Below, piece by piece: positions 53,170-62,200 of a stretch of 64,000 nucleotides of DNA. The stretch is from NCBI GenBank assembly GCA_019745415.1, contig JAIETF010000017.1, positions 1 through 64,000 on the forward strand, given 5' to 3'. How positions within the stretch are numbered: the first letter of the stretch is position 1; each line of letters opens with the position of its first letter. The DNA is from Candidatus Obscuribacterales bacterium (lineage in GTDB: Bacteria > Cyanobacteriota > Vampirovibrionia > Obscuribacterales > Obscuribacteraceae). The position numbers were made by a program, and so were the translations under genes. The notes under the pieces were generated by a model that saw only the letters and a program-made list of their open reading frames with translations, searched no databases and was not told the DNA's origin.

Positions 53170-55926
53170 CTATTTAGCCAGTTGGCGCTCGGCTTGTGAA
53201 GTAATTTCAGGCGGAACAAACTGGGACTGGAGAGTTCTGTAGTTGCTGAAATAACCTAGCTCATCAAATTGAATGTACCTGCCGTAGATACGCTGACGGG
53301 CGGCTCTGGAATTCGGGTCTTCGACATAGCCGTTTGCAGGCGAGAACATGCCGATGCGAGTATCGGGATTGTAGTCTGACCCATTAGAATAGGCATGGAG
53401 ATGCTCATTTACTGAAATGCCCGTCTGGCCCATTCCTTCGGCAAATACGAAATTGGCAGCCAGCATGGCTTTAGGGCCGTGCAGAGCTGGTATCGGTACT
53501 TTCAAGAGCGCCGGTACCTTATGAATATTGGCACCTACCGGGCTCAGAGCCGCAAAGGTGGCCGTATTTTTTAAGAAGTCGGTACTGTCGAAATGATACT
53601 TACCGGGCTCACTCATTGCCCATCTGGAAGCTTCGTTGGCAGCATTGAAGGAAGCACTGAGCGGCACAGACTTACCGACATTGAACAAATAATTAGTGAC
53701 TAGCCCCCTCTTGACCGCTTCATCAACTGCAGCTTTTTCGACATGACGTAAGCCGATTGCTGCCGCTGCGCCAGGCACCATGGCACCTATACCACCGGTC
53801 AAAGAACCTATTCGGTAACCTTGCCTAAAGTCTTCTTCTAAATTGGCCTTGTCATACTGATTACTCATGCCCAGCCAATCGGCGAGTTGATGAGCGCGGT
53901 AGTAGGTTCTACCACCGGCGATACCACCAAGAACCACACCTCCGGCGGTGCCCACAGCGGCTAGCCCCACGCCGGCGACAACCTTTGATACACCAAGCCA
54001 GGTTACTGCAGCACCAACAGCGCTGGCTGAAGTAGCTGCGCTAGCTACACCGAAGCCGACCACAGCACCAACAATACCGGCACCGATAACGGCATAGGTA
54101 CGCCAATCTTTGTACCAGGGCACATACTCACAGGCCAGTTCAATTTCCTCCTTTTGGTCATTATTGAAGCGGTTGTTCCAGTATTCGGGATGTTCACGCT
54201 TGAGAGCTTCCAACTCTTGGCTGGCCGAACTTCTCTCGTTGAGCATGCAATAGCGGTTAATAACGAGCATACGGCGTTCTGCATCTTCAAAGGCATTGAC
54301 TAACTTGGCATTCTCTTCCAGTTGAAGCTTGGTAGCTTCCAGAACTCTCAGCTTGTCTTCAATTTCTTCTCTAGCCATATCACGCTTGGCTTCGACATCA
54401 AAAGCCTTGCCGGGTAAAGCGGCCAGCTCAGCCTTGAGACCTTTGATTTCTGCATCTAGACCGATTACGCTCTGCTTGCGCTCTTCTTCACGTTTCATAG
54501 TGAGCAGCTTCATCGCCTTCAAAATCTGATCGGCGCCAATATCGCTGCGATTGGCTCCATTTTTCAAGATCTCTTCAAACCCAGCGTTAGCTCCTCTTCC
54601 AGACGAGGTAAGTTGCCCCTCGCTCATTTTCTGATTATAGAGAGCACCTAACTGTCTGTAATGGTCGGCAATAGTGCTGGTGCCTAGAGCCATCTGATTA
54701 TCGAGAGCTTGCCACTCGGGCGTATTATACTTAAATTCGAGTTTGTCGCCGTTCTTTTCTAGACGACCGACTGCACCGGGATCATCCGCCTTGATTTGCA
54801 CCATCAGTTTCTCGGCATCGGTTGTACGGCCCTGACTGGTCAAGAGTCGCATGTATTCGAGCCTGGCGTTATTGGCACTATCGACAGTGGCTTTAATGCG
54901 GTCCTGCACTTCTTGGCTTTGACGTGCCATAAACTCAGGGTCGCGGTAGAGTGTAGCCAGCTTATCCAGACCAATTTTCTTGGTCTCCTCCACAGCTTCT
55001 TTGAGCATGGCTTCTTTTTTGGCTGGATCTCTTTCGATAGCGGCTTCCGAAACTTTCTTGGTGATTGCTTCTGCGCGATCTTTAACGCCCAGATGCTCAC
55101 CAACCGAGGCTAGTGCCTTCTGATAAGTGGGGTTATCGCGAAAGTCTTTATTCTCGCCCGCTTGAATGATCATATGGGCGGCCAGTTGCACATCTTTAGG
55201 ATCAACCAGCAGCTTGCCGTTTTCGCCTTTCTCAAGACCATATTTTTCATTGGTCAAGCCGGCAGCCATATACTGGGCATAGATCATCTTGGTGGCGGAA
55301 GAAAGCTCGCTGGCACTGCGCAGCCGTTCCATTTCAGTCTGCAATTCGTTCATGCGACGCAAATCAGGATTGTTAGGCTCTTGCCTCATGAGAGTATCTA
55401 TCTGAGCTCTAACTTCACCAGGGTTCGAAAGCACAAGATCAATACCGAGCTTTTGCGATAGCACCACCCTTTCTATGGTGTTTTGCTTGACCAGCTCGGT
55501 GAGAGCCTCGGTTTGTTGCTTAGCGGTTTGTTCATTGTCGGTCTTTTTAATTGCGTTTGAAAACTGTGTGTCAATTTCGCGCTTGAGCTGTTTGACCCTT
55601 TCGTCCACAGTCATCTCTACTTCATTGCCATTAGAGTCGGTGACTTTGATCTTGTCCTGCGGATTAGCATGCTCTTTATCTAGTCTGCCAATTTCTAGGG
55701 CGGCAGCCTTAGCACTGTTCAAGTTGCTCTTCACGTCTTCAACGTGGGCTATGACTTCTTCAACCAATTGGCTTCTGTCGACAATTTGAAAACTATCGCC
55801 TTGAAGAGACTCAGCCACCTTATGCGGTTCATCTCGCAATAATTGCACAGTATCCACAACTGGCTTGGGCTGTTCCTTATCGCCCTCTGCCTGTCTGTCC
55901 ACAAGTATATATTGACTATCACCCAT
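53170..55926 (-). CDS. Giant helical protein, paralogue 1 (918 aa)
   Basis: Unrecognised 918-aa protein with no classical signal peptide. About residues 1-600 are charged helices, including SNGNEVEMTVDERVKQLKRE, an ARLEYMRLLTSQGRTTDAEK repeat-like region and a coiled coil near 480-560. Residues 610-720 are Gly/Ala-rich and membrane-like (YAVIGAGIVGAVVGFGVASA), with an adjacent soluble segment after 740. The C-terminus is conserved with paralogue 2 (DPNSRAARQRIYGRYIQFDE). ATG 55926 is chosen because GGAGG lies seven bases upstream. A surface, export or effector role is speculation. Confidence 0.7.
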   Translation of the reverse strand: MGDSQYILVDRQAEGDKEQPKPVVDTVQLLRDEPHKVAESLQGDSFQIVDRSQLVEEVIAHVEDVKSNLNSAKAAALEIGRLDKEHANPQDKIKVTDSNGNEVEMTVDERVKQLKREIDTQFSNAIKKTDNEQTAKQQTEALTELVKQNTIERVVLSQKLGIDLVLSNPGEVRAQIDTLMRQEPNNPDLRRMNELQTEMERLRSASELSSATKMIYAQYMAAGLTNEKYGLEKGENGKLLVDPKDVQLAAHMIIQAGENKDFRDNPTYQKALASVGEHLGVKDRAEAITKKVSEAAIERDPAKKEAMLKEAVEETKKIGLDKLATLYRDPEFMARQSQEVQDRIKATVDSANNARLEYMRLLTSQGRTTDAEKLMVQIKADDPGAVGRLEKNGDKLEFKYNTPEWQALDNQMALGTSTIADHYRQLGALYNQKMSEGQLTSSGRGANAGFEEILKNGANRSDIGADQILKAMKLLTMKREEERKQSVIGLDAEIKGLKAELAALPGKAFDVEAKRDMAREEIEDKLRVLEATKLQLEENAKLVNAFEDAERRMLVINRYCMLNERSSASQELEALKREHPEYWNNRFNNDQKEEIELACEYVPWYKDWRTYAVIGAGIVGAVVGFGVASAATSASAVGAAVTWLGVSKVVAGVGLAAVGTAGGVVLGGIAGGRTYYRAHQLADWLGMSNQYDKANLEEDFRQGYRIGSLTGGIGAMVPGAAAAIGLRHVEKAAVDEAVKRGLVTNYLFNVGKSVPLSASFNAANEASRWAMSEPGKYHFDSTDFLKNTATFAALSPVGANIHKVPALLKVPIPALHGPKAMLAANFVFAEGMGQTGISVNEHLHAYSNGSDYNPDTRIGMFSPANGYVEDPNSRAARQRIYGRYIQFDELGYFSNYRTLQSQFVPPEITSQAERQLAK

Positions 55927-56242
55927 AATACGCCCTCCAGAAAAGACAGCCCGGTTCAAAATTCTGAGGGGGTTAGTAGGCTGATATGTATATTTGTTAC
56001 TATGCCGATCTACAAAAAATCAGACAAAATTCGAGAAAAAATCCAAACAAAAAAATCAAAGGTAAAGACTCTCAGACCGGCTATTACTAGATTAAGCATC
56101 TAAGCCTTTTCGGGCGACAGAAATCTAGAGACTGCCTGAAGAGCAATCAGAATCGGATCAACAAGAGTCTAGAACAAGCACCTGTAGAAAGAGATCGTGA
56201 ACGAACACTGCCTTTCCGTATTCTTCTCTAGAAGTAGATACT

Positions 56243-58999
56243 CTATTTAGCCAGTTGGCGCTCGGCTTGTGAAGTAATTTCAGGCGGAACAAACTGAGAC
56301 TGGAGAGTTCTGTAGTTGCGAATATAGCTTAGCTCGTCAAATTGAATGTACTTGCCGTAAATGCGCTCACGAGCGGCTCTAGAATTAGGATCTTCTGCAT
56401 AGCCGTTAGCAGGCGAGAACATGCCGATGCGGTTATTAGGATTGTAGGCGGCGCCATTTGAATAGGCATTGAGGTGCTCACTGCCCGAGATGACAATCTG
56501 ACCAAAGCCTTCAGCGATCATGGCATTGGCGGCGAGAGTCCCTTGTGAGCCGCGCAAACCTGGCACCGGTATCTTAGAGAGCAAGGGCACTTCATGAATT
56601 TTTGCACCCAGCGGGCTTAGAGCCGCAAACATCATAGTATCTCTGGCGAACTTCGAGCCGTCAAAACTATACTGACCCGGAGCACTCATGGCCCATCTAG
56701 AGGCTTCGCTTGTGGCATTGAATGAAGCCGCAAGCGGGACCGATTTACCGACATTGAATAGATAACCTGTGGCTGTTTCGGCGACTTTGCCGCCGCGATT
56801 GGCGACTGCGGCAAGCACGGCTTTCTCTGTACTGCCGACAACAATGGCGGCGGCAGCCCCGGGCACCATGCCAGCTATACCACCGGTTATCTCACCAATG
56901 GCTCTACCTTGCGCGAAGTCTTCTCGGAAATTGGCTCGGTCATACTCTTTGGTCATGCCCATCCAATCGGCGACGTTATGGACGCCGTAATAGGTGAGAC
57001 CACCGGCGGCGCCACCCAGAACCATACCACCGGCAGTGCCGACGGCGGCTAGTCCGATGCCGGCAGTAGTAGCCGATACACCGAGGAAGGCAGCGGTACC
57101 AGCAACAGCAGCGGTGGAAGTAGCGGCACTGGCGACACCGAAGCCGACTACGGCTCCGACCACACCGGCACCGACAATGGCATATGTACGCCAGTCTTTG
57201 TACCAGGGCACATACTCACAAGCTTTCTCAATTTGCTGTCTTTGCTCTTCATTGAAGCGGGTCTTCCAATATTCGGGATGGTCGCGCTTGAGAGCTTCCA
57301 ACTCTTCGCTGGCCGAGCCCTTCTCATTGAGCATGCTATAGCGGTTGATGACAAGCATACGACGCTCGGCGTCTTCAAAGTCATTGACTTTCTTGGCATT
57401 CTCTTCCAGCTGACGCTTGGTGGCTTCCAGAACTCTCAGCTTATCTTCAATTTCTTCTCTAGCCATCTCGCGTTTGGCTTCGACATCGAAAGACTTGCCA
57501 GGTAGACCAGCCAGCTCAGCCTTGAGACCTTTGATTTCAGTGTCTAGACCGTTAACGCTTTGCTTGCGTTCTTCTTCGCGTTTGATGGTGAGTTGCTGCA
57601 TTGCCTTCAAAATCTGATCGGCGCCGATATCAGTACGATTGGCTCCATTTTTCAAGATTTCATTCATGTCGGCTCTAAGCCCGCTTCGAGTGGAAGTGAG
57701 CTGACCGTCAGCCATCTTTTTATTGTAAAGATCAGCCAACTGTCTGAATTGGGCAGCATTAGTGGTTGTGCCCATAGCCATCTGATTATCGAGAGCCTGC
57801 CATTCGGGCGTATTATATTTAAATTCGAGTTTGTCGCCGTTCTTTTCTAGACGGCCGACAGCACCGGGATCATCCGCCTTGATTTGCACCATCAATTTTT
57901 CTGCATCGGCTGTACGTCCCTGACTGGTCAAGAGACGCATATATTCGAGCCTGGCGTTGTTGGCACTATCGACAGTGGCTTTGATGCGGTCCTGCACTTC
58001 TTGGCTTTGGCGAGCCATAAACTCAGGATCGCGGTAGAGTGTAGCCAGCTTATCTAGACCAATACCTTTGGTCTGCTCCACAGCTTCTTTGAGCATGGCT
58101 TCTTTCTTGGCCGGGTCTCTTTCGATAGCGGCTTCCGAAACTTTCTTGGTGATTGCTTCACCGCGATCTTTAACGCCCAAATGCTCACCGACCGAAGCTA
58201 GTGCTTTCTGATAAGTGGGGTTATCGCGAAAGTTTTTATTCTCGCCCGCTTGAATAATCATATGGGCAGCCAGTTGCACATCTTTAGGATCAACCAGCAA
58301 CTTGCCGTTTTCGCCTTTCTCAAGACCGTATTTTTCATTGGTCAAGCCGGCAGCCATATACTGAGCATAGAGCATCTTGGTGGCGGAAGAAAGCTCACCA
58401 ACGCCGCGCAGACGTTCCATATCGGTCTGCAATTGGTTCATGCGACGCAGATCGGGATTGTTCGGCTGTTGCTTCATGAGAGTATCAATCTGCGCTCTCA
58501 CTTCGCCAGGGTTGGAAAGAACAATATCGATACCAAGTTTTTGCGAAAGAGCAACTCTTTCAAGAGTGTTTTGCTTGACCAACTCGGTGAGAGCTTCGGT
58601 CGGTACATTGTCGGTTTTCTTAATGGCGGTGGAAAACTGATTGTCTATCTCACGCTTGAGCTGTTTGACCCGCTCATCCACAGTCATCTCTACTTCGTTG
58701 CCTTTAGAGTCGGTGACTTTGATCTTGTCTTGCGGATTAGTATGTTCTTTATCAAGCCTGGCGATTTCAACGGCGGCCGCTTTAGCGTTAGACAAATTAG
58801 TTTTGACGTCTTCGGCATGGGTTGTGACTTTGTCACTCAGCTGGGTGCGATCGACAATTTGAAAGTTATCGCCAGTAGCCGGCTTATCAGCCTTGGCCGG
58901 TGCATCTTTCAGCAACTGCACTGTATCAACCACCGCTTTAGGCTGACCCTTGTCGCCTTCGGCTGGTTTATCTGCCTGTTTTACTTGACTATCGCCCAT
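56243..58999 (-). CDS. Giant helical protein, paralogue 2 (918 aa)
   Basis: Same length and domain order as the gene at 53170-55926 and roughly 80 percent identical by eye. Differences cluster in the first 60 residues (GDSQVKQADKPAEGDKG) and in the Gly/Ala-rich region (STAAVAGTAAFLGVSATTAG). Identity continues about 70 bases past the stop, so the duplication included 3' flanking DNA. GAGG precedes the ATG. The two genes are 316 bp apart and probably share a strand-wide transcript or parallel promoters. The function is unknown. Confidence 0.72.
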   Translation of the reverse strand: MGDSQVKQADKPAEGDKGQPKAVVDTVQLLKDAPAKADKPATGDNFQIVDRTQLSDKVTTHAEDVKTNLSNAKAAAVEIARLDKEHTNPQDKIKVTDSKGNEVEMTVDERVKQLKREIDNQFSTAIKKTDNVPTEALTELVKQNTLERVALSQKLGIDIVLSNPGEVRAQIDTLMKQQPNNPDLRRMNQLQTDMERLRGVGELSSATKMLYAQYMAAGLTNEKYGLEKGENGKLLVDPKDVQLAAHMIIQAGENKNFRDNPTYQKALASVGEHLGVKDRGEAITKKVSEAAIERDPAKKEAMLKEAVEQTKGIGLDKLATLYRDPEFMARQSQEVQDRIKATVDSANNARLEYMRLLTSQGRTADAEKLMVQIKADDPGAVGRLEKNGDKLEFKYNTPEWQALDNQMAMGTTTNAAQFRQLADLYNKKMADGQLTSTRSGLRADMNEILKNGANRTDIGADQILKAMQQLTIKREEERKQSVNGLDTEIKGLKAELAGLPGKSFDVEAKREMAREEIEDKLRVLEATKRQLEENAKKVNDFEDAERRMLVINRYSMLNEKGSASEELEALKRDHPEYWKTRFNEEQRQQIEKACEYVPWYKDWRTYAIVGAGVVGAVVGFGVASAATSTAAVAGTAAFLGVSATTAGIGLAAVGTAGGMVLGGAAGGLTYYGVHNVADWMGMTKEYDRANFREDFAQGRAIGEITGGIAGMVPGAAAAIVVGSTEKAVLAAVANRGGKVAETATGYLFNVGKSVPLAASFNATSEASRWAMSAPGQYSFDGSKFARDTMMFAALSPLGAKIHEVPLLSKIPVPGLRGSQGTLAANAMIAEGFGQIVISGSEHLNAYSNGAAYNPNNRIGMFSPANGYAEDPNSRAARERIYGKYIQFDELSYIRNYRTLQSQFVPPEITSQAERQLAK

Positions 59000-59164
59000 G
59001 ACACTTCCTCTAGAAAAGACAGCCAGGCTCTAAAATCCGAGGGGGGAGGCTGTGCTCTTTCTCTATACAAATGTGCCCAAAATTGGACAAATTCAGACGA
59101 TTTTTTTCATGAAAAGTCTGGAAAGGCAGAACTATTCAGCCATCTCTTGACAAGCTTCGGCTAA

Positions 59165-59194
59165 CAGAAAAGGTGCAGGACTTACCCTGCACCT
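59165..59194 (-). terminator. Rho-independent terminator of the third giant gene
   Basis: On the minus strand AGGTGCAGG pairs with CCTGCACCT around GTAAGT, followed by TTTTCTG. It lies 25 bp past the stop at 59219. Confidence 0.8.
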
Positions 59195-59218
59195 CTCTAG
59201 AGTTTCTATTCTGCCGTT

Positions 59219-62200
59219 CTAAGGACTATCGAAGGCCTGCAAACCAAGCGGATCGTTGTTTGTAGATGTTTGACCTTGAGCAGGTGCGGGTGCCTTACCG
59301 TCTTTAGCAGCTTGCTCTCGTGCGGCTCGCTCTCTGGCTTCTTGTTCAGCCTTCGCTTTAGCCTCACTAGCTTGTCTGGCTCTAAGTGCTTCTTGTTGCT
59401 TAGCATCAGCTATCTGACCGGCGGTATCTTGACCCTGGGGCACTTGCTGATCGGCGGCACTTTGACCCTGGCGCACTTGCTCGAAGACCAAGCCGGTGGC
59501 ATTGGTTTCGTTTGTCAGCGGTGCTTCCATGCGCTTAGCTTTGGCATCGTAGTCGGCAGCATCGCTGTAGCCGGTGGCGGAACCTTTATTGAGTTCATCA
59601 AAGCCCTTGTAGAAGACATAACCAAGGGCGCCTTTGCCTATCTGCTCACTGCCGGCAATTGCCGGTCTAAGCAAGAAGCTACCGAGCAAGACATCAGAGG
59701 CCATATTACCGGTCATACGCTCGACCAGGGTGCCGTTGCCTATGAGCGAACGCTGCAGGGCTTCACCGACGGTGAGCTGACGACCAAGTTCTTGATCTAT
59801 ACGAGGACGACCAAGGGCATCGGTGTCGATGGCATTATCATAAACTCCGGTGGTGCCTCGATAAAGGCTTGAAGCAATTAAGGAACCGCCCAGAGCCGCT
59901 CTGGTTCTAATCTGGTTCGAAGTTCTCTCCAGTTGAGCCAGGTTGGTGTTATTGGGATCGATTTTGCCCCAGTTACGACTTGGACTTGTGAAGTTATAGA
60001 AACGATCACGGTACAAGAAGTCTGCGGCTCCAGTGGCAGTTCTAGAGATAATTCCAGGCTCGCGGGTACGGGTGCCGAGTATGCCGTCTATGCGCTGTGA
60101 GGTGAGGTTGCCGTTCAAACCAAGAGCACGCGGGTCGCGGCGCAAGAGATCGCTTATCGAGGCAGTCTCGGCATCGGCTAAATCTGGGTGACGACGGGTT
60201 ATTGAGAGTACCGACTGCAGTTCTCCGCCCATGGCGTGAGCTTCCTGCAATTGACGCATATTCTTGATGCCCATGCGCTCCAAGACCGGCAAAGACTCAT
60301 CAAGGCGCTTGATTAGATCGGGGTCTACACCCGGCTTCTTCTTCAGTTCAGCCAAGACATTGCTTACACTCTGACTGTCTGAAAGCATTACGGCTTCTTT
60401 GGCCCGGGTCATGCGACCGCGCTCCGGCAAGAGACCTTCGCGGGCGGCGTTCTCCATGAAAGCACCCATATCGGCATGTTTTGCTTCGAAGTAATAGGCT
60501 TTCAGATCGCCCAGCGTGCTGACACCAGAATTTTTGAGGAAAGTAATTTGGTCTTTGATAGCCTGCTCGTCGGCATACTTGCCGGGATTTTCTTTGGCTA
60601 TGCGACGCACAATCGAATCGATCTTGGTCTCAGGACGCAGACCGACAAAGGGAACGTTGTCGCCCAGTCTCTTGTTGCCGGCCACAAGTGCCTTATCGAC
60701 GTCTCCGGCAAAATCGACCATGCGCTGACTGTGAGCCTGAGCGCGCACTTCCAGATCTCCTACAGTCTTGAGGTCGATGAGGTCGGCGGCAGCTAATCTG
60801 GCCAACACAGTCTTGTCGGCTGGTCTAGTCTTCAGTACTGAACCCATAAACTCGGTTAGCTGAGCCTTGTTCATATCTTTCAGACCAAGCATGCGATACA
60901 TTTCTTGGGCTTCGGCCTCTGTCATATCTTTGATAGGCTTGCCCATGATAGCCTGAGCCCGCAAAGCGCTTTCAGAAGGCGAAATAGGCAAGGCTTTTGC
61001 TTTAGCTTGTTCGATAGCCACTAGCTCTTTAGCGAGATCGGCACCTTGACCGGAAATCTTACCGGAAGCAAGCATTTCTTCGGCAAAGCGCACACCCGAA
61101 CTATTAGCATCGACAAGTCCACCGGCCACTGCTCTGTATGACATATTCTCGGTGCGATAAGAAGTACCGAAGAGACGCGAACCATATTTGAAGCCGGAGA
61201 CCATGGCTGCCGAGGCAGTACCGTGCACGAGAGTATCTCTAAAGTTTTCAGCCTCGCCGGTCATGCCGTACATAACCGCTGAACGCACGCCGATAGCACC
61301 AGCAAGACCTATGGCATCACCGCCGAGATCGGCAGCAGGTCCCTTGAGTTTGGCGTATTTGGCAAGCAATATCTTGCCGCCGGTGTTGAGCACAAAGGCT
61401 GTTGCCATAGAAGCCATATCGGCGGTACCGCTGGATGAATCAGCGCGCACTAAACGAGCAGCATCTTTGAACGCCTGAGGATTGTGCATTTCGCCAAAAG
61501 CCACAAGCTGGTTGAGCATGGTGTGCGGTACAGTTGGATTTTCCTTCTGCCACATAGCCAAAGCTTCTGAGGCCATCTGGCCGGCTACCTGCGGCTTATA
61601 GAGTTCATCGGGAGTCTTGACCTGGGTGGCTGGAGACTTAGACAATTGCAGATCAAGCTGGTTCATCATGTCGTGTCTCAGATAAATCTGAGCCAGTTCT
61701 AGACGATAGGTGACCGAAAGGTCTTTCATACCGTATGAAATTTCGGGTTCGCCTTTTTCGTTGCGCTTGATATCGCCATTCATCGAGAGCTTGAGACCAG
61801 CAAGCTGTTCTTCGAACGGTCCGACTTTGCCGATGCTCTGACCTTGCAGCTGCATTTCTTTCTTCATCAGGTCGTAAGGCAGAGCATCTGCAGCTTTCAG
61901 CGCCGACTGCGACCATTTCTGCATATCGCCTAGTTCATTGACGCCGCCTTCTACAAAGGCAGTGGCAGATCTCTGCACCGAGCCAGGCTCATAAGGTTCT
62001 TTAGCCTTGGCCATTTCGGCCATCTTCTCGCGGCGGCCGAAATCACCTAGATATTTGGCGTACTGCAACTGCAGATTGGCGCCGTATTGCATATTGACGA
62101 AAGAGATATAGTTTTCGGCATGCAGCTTATAGCGCTCTTCTGGAGTGAGGTCTTTACCTTCGGCGTTCTTGCCTTCGGTGAGCATCTTCTGGTTGCCTTC

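Noticed and set aside
58250-59164. A 304-codon rightward open frame
   Set aside because: It is antisense to the second giant gene; the equivalent antisense frame is broken in the first paralogue.
59270-59872. A 200-codon rightward open frame with hydrophobic start
   Set aside because: It is antisense to the C-terminus of the third giant gene and has no ribosome site.
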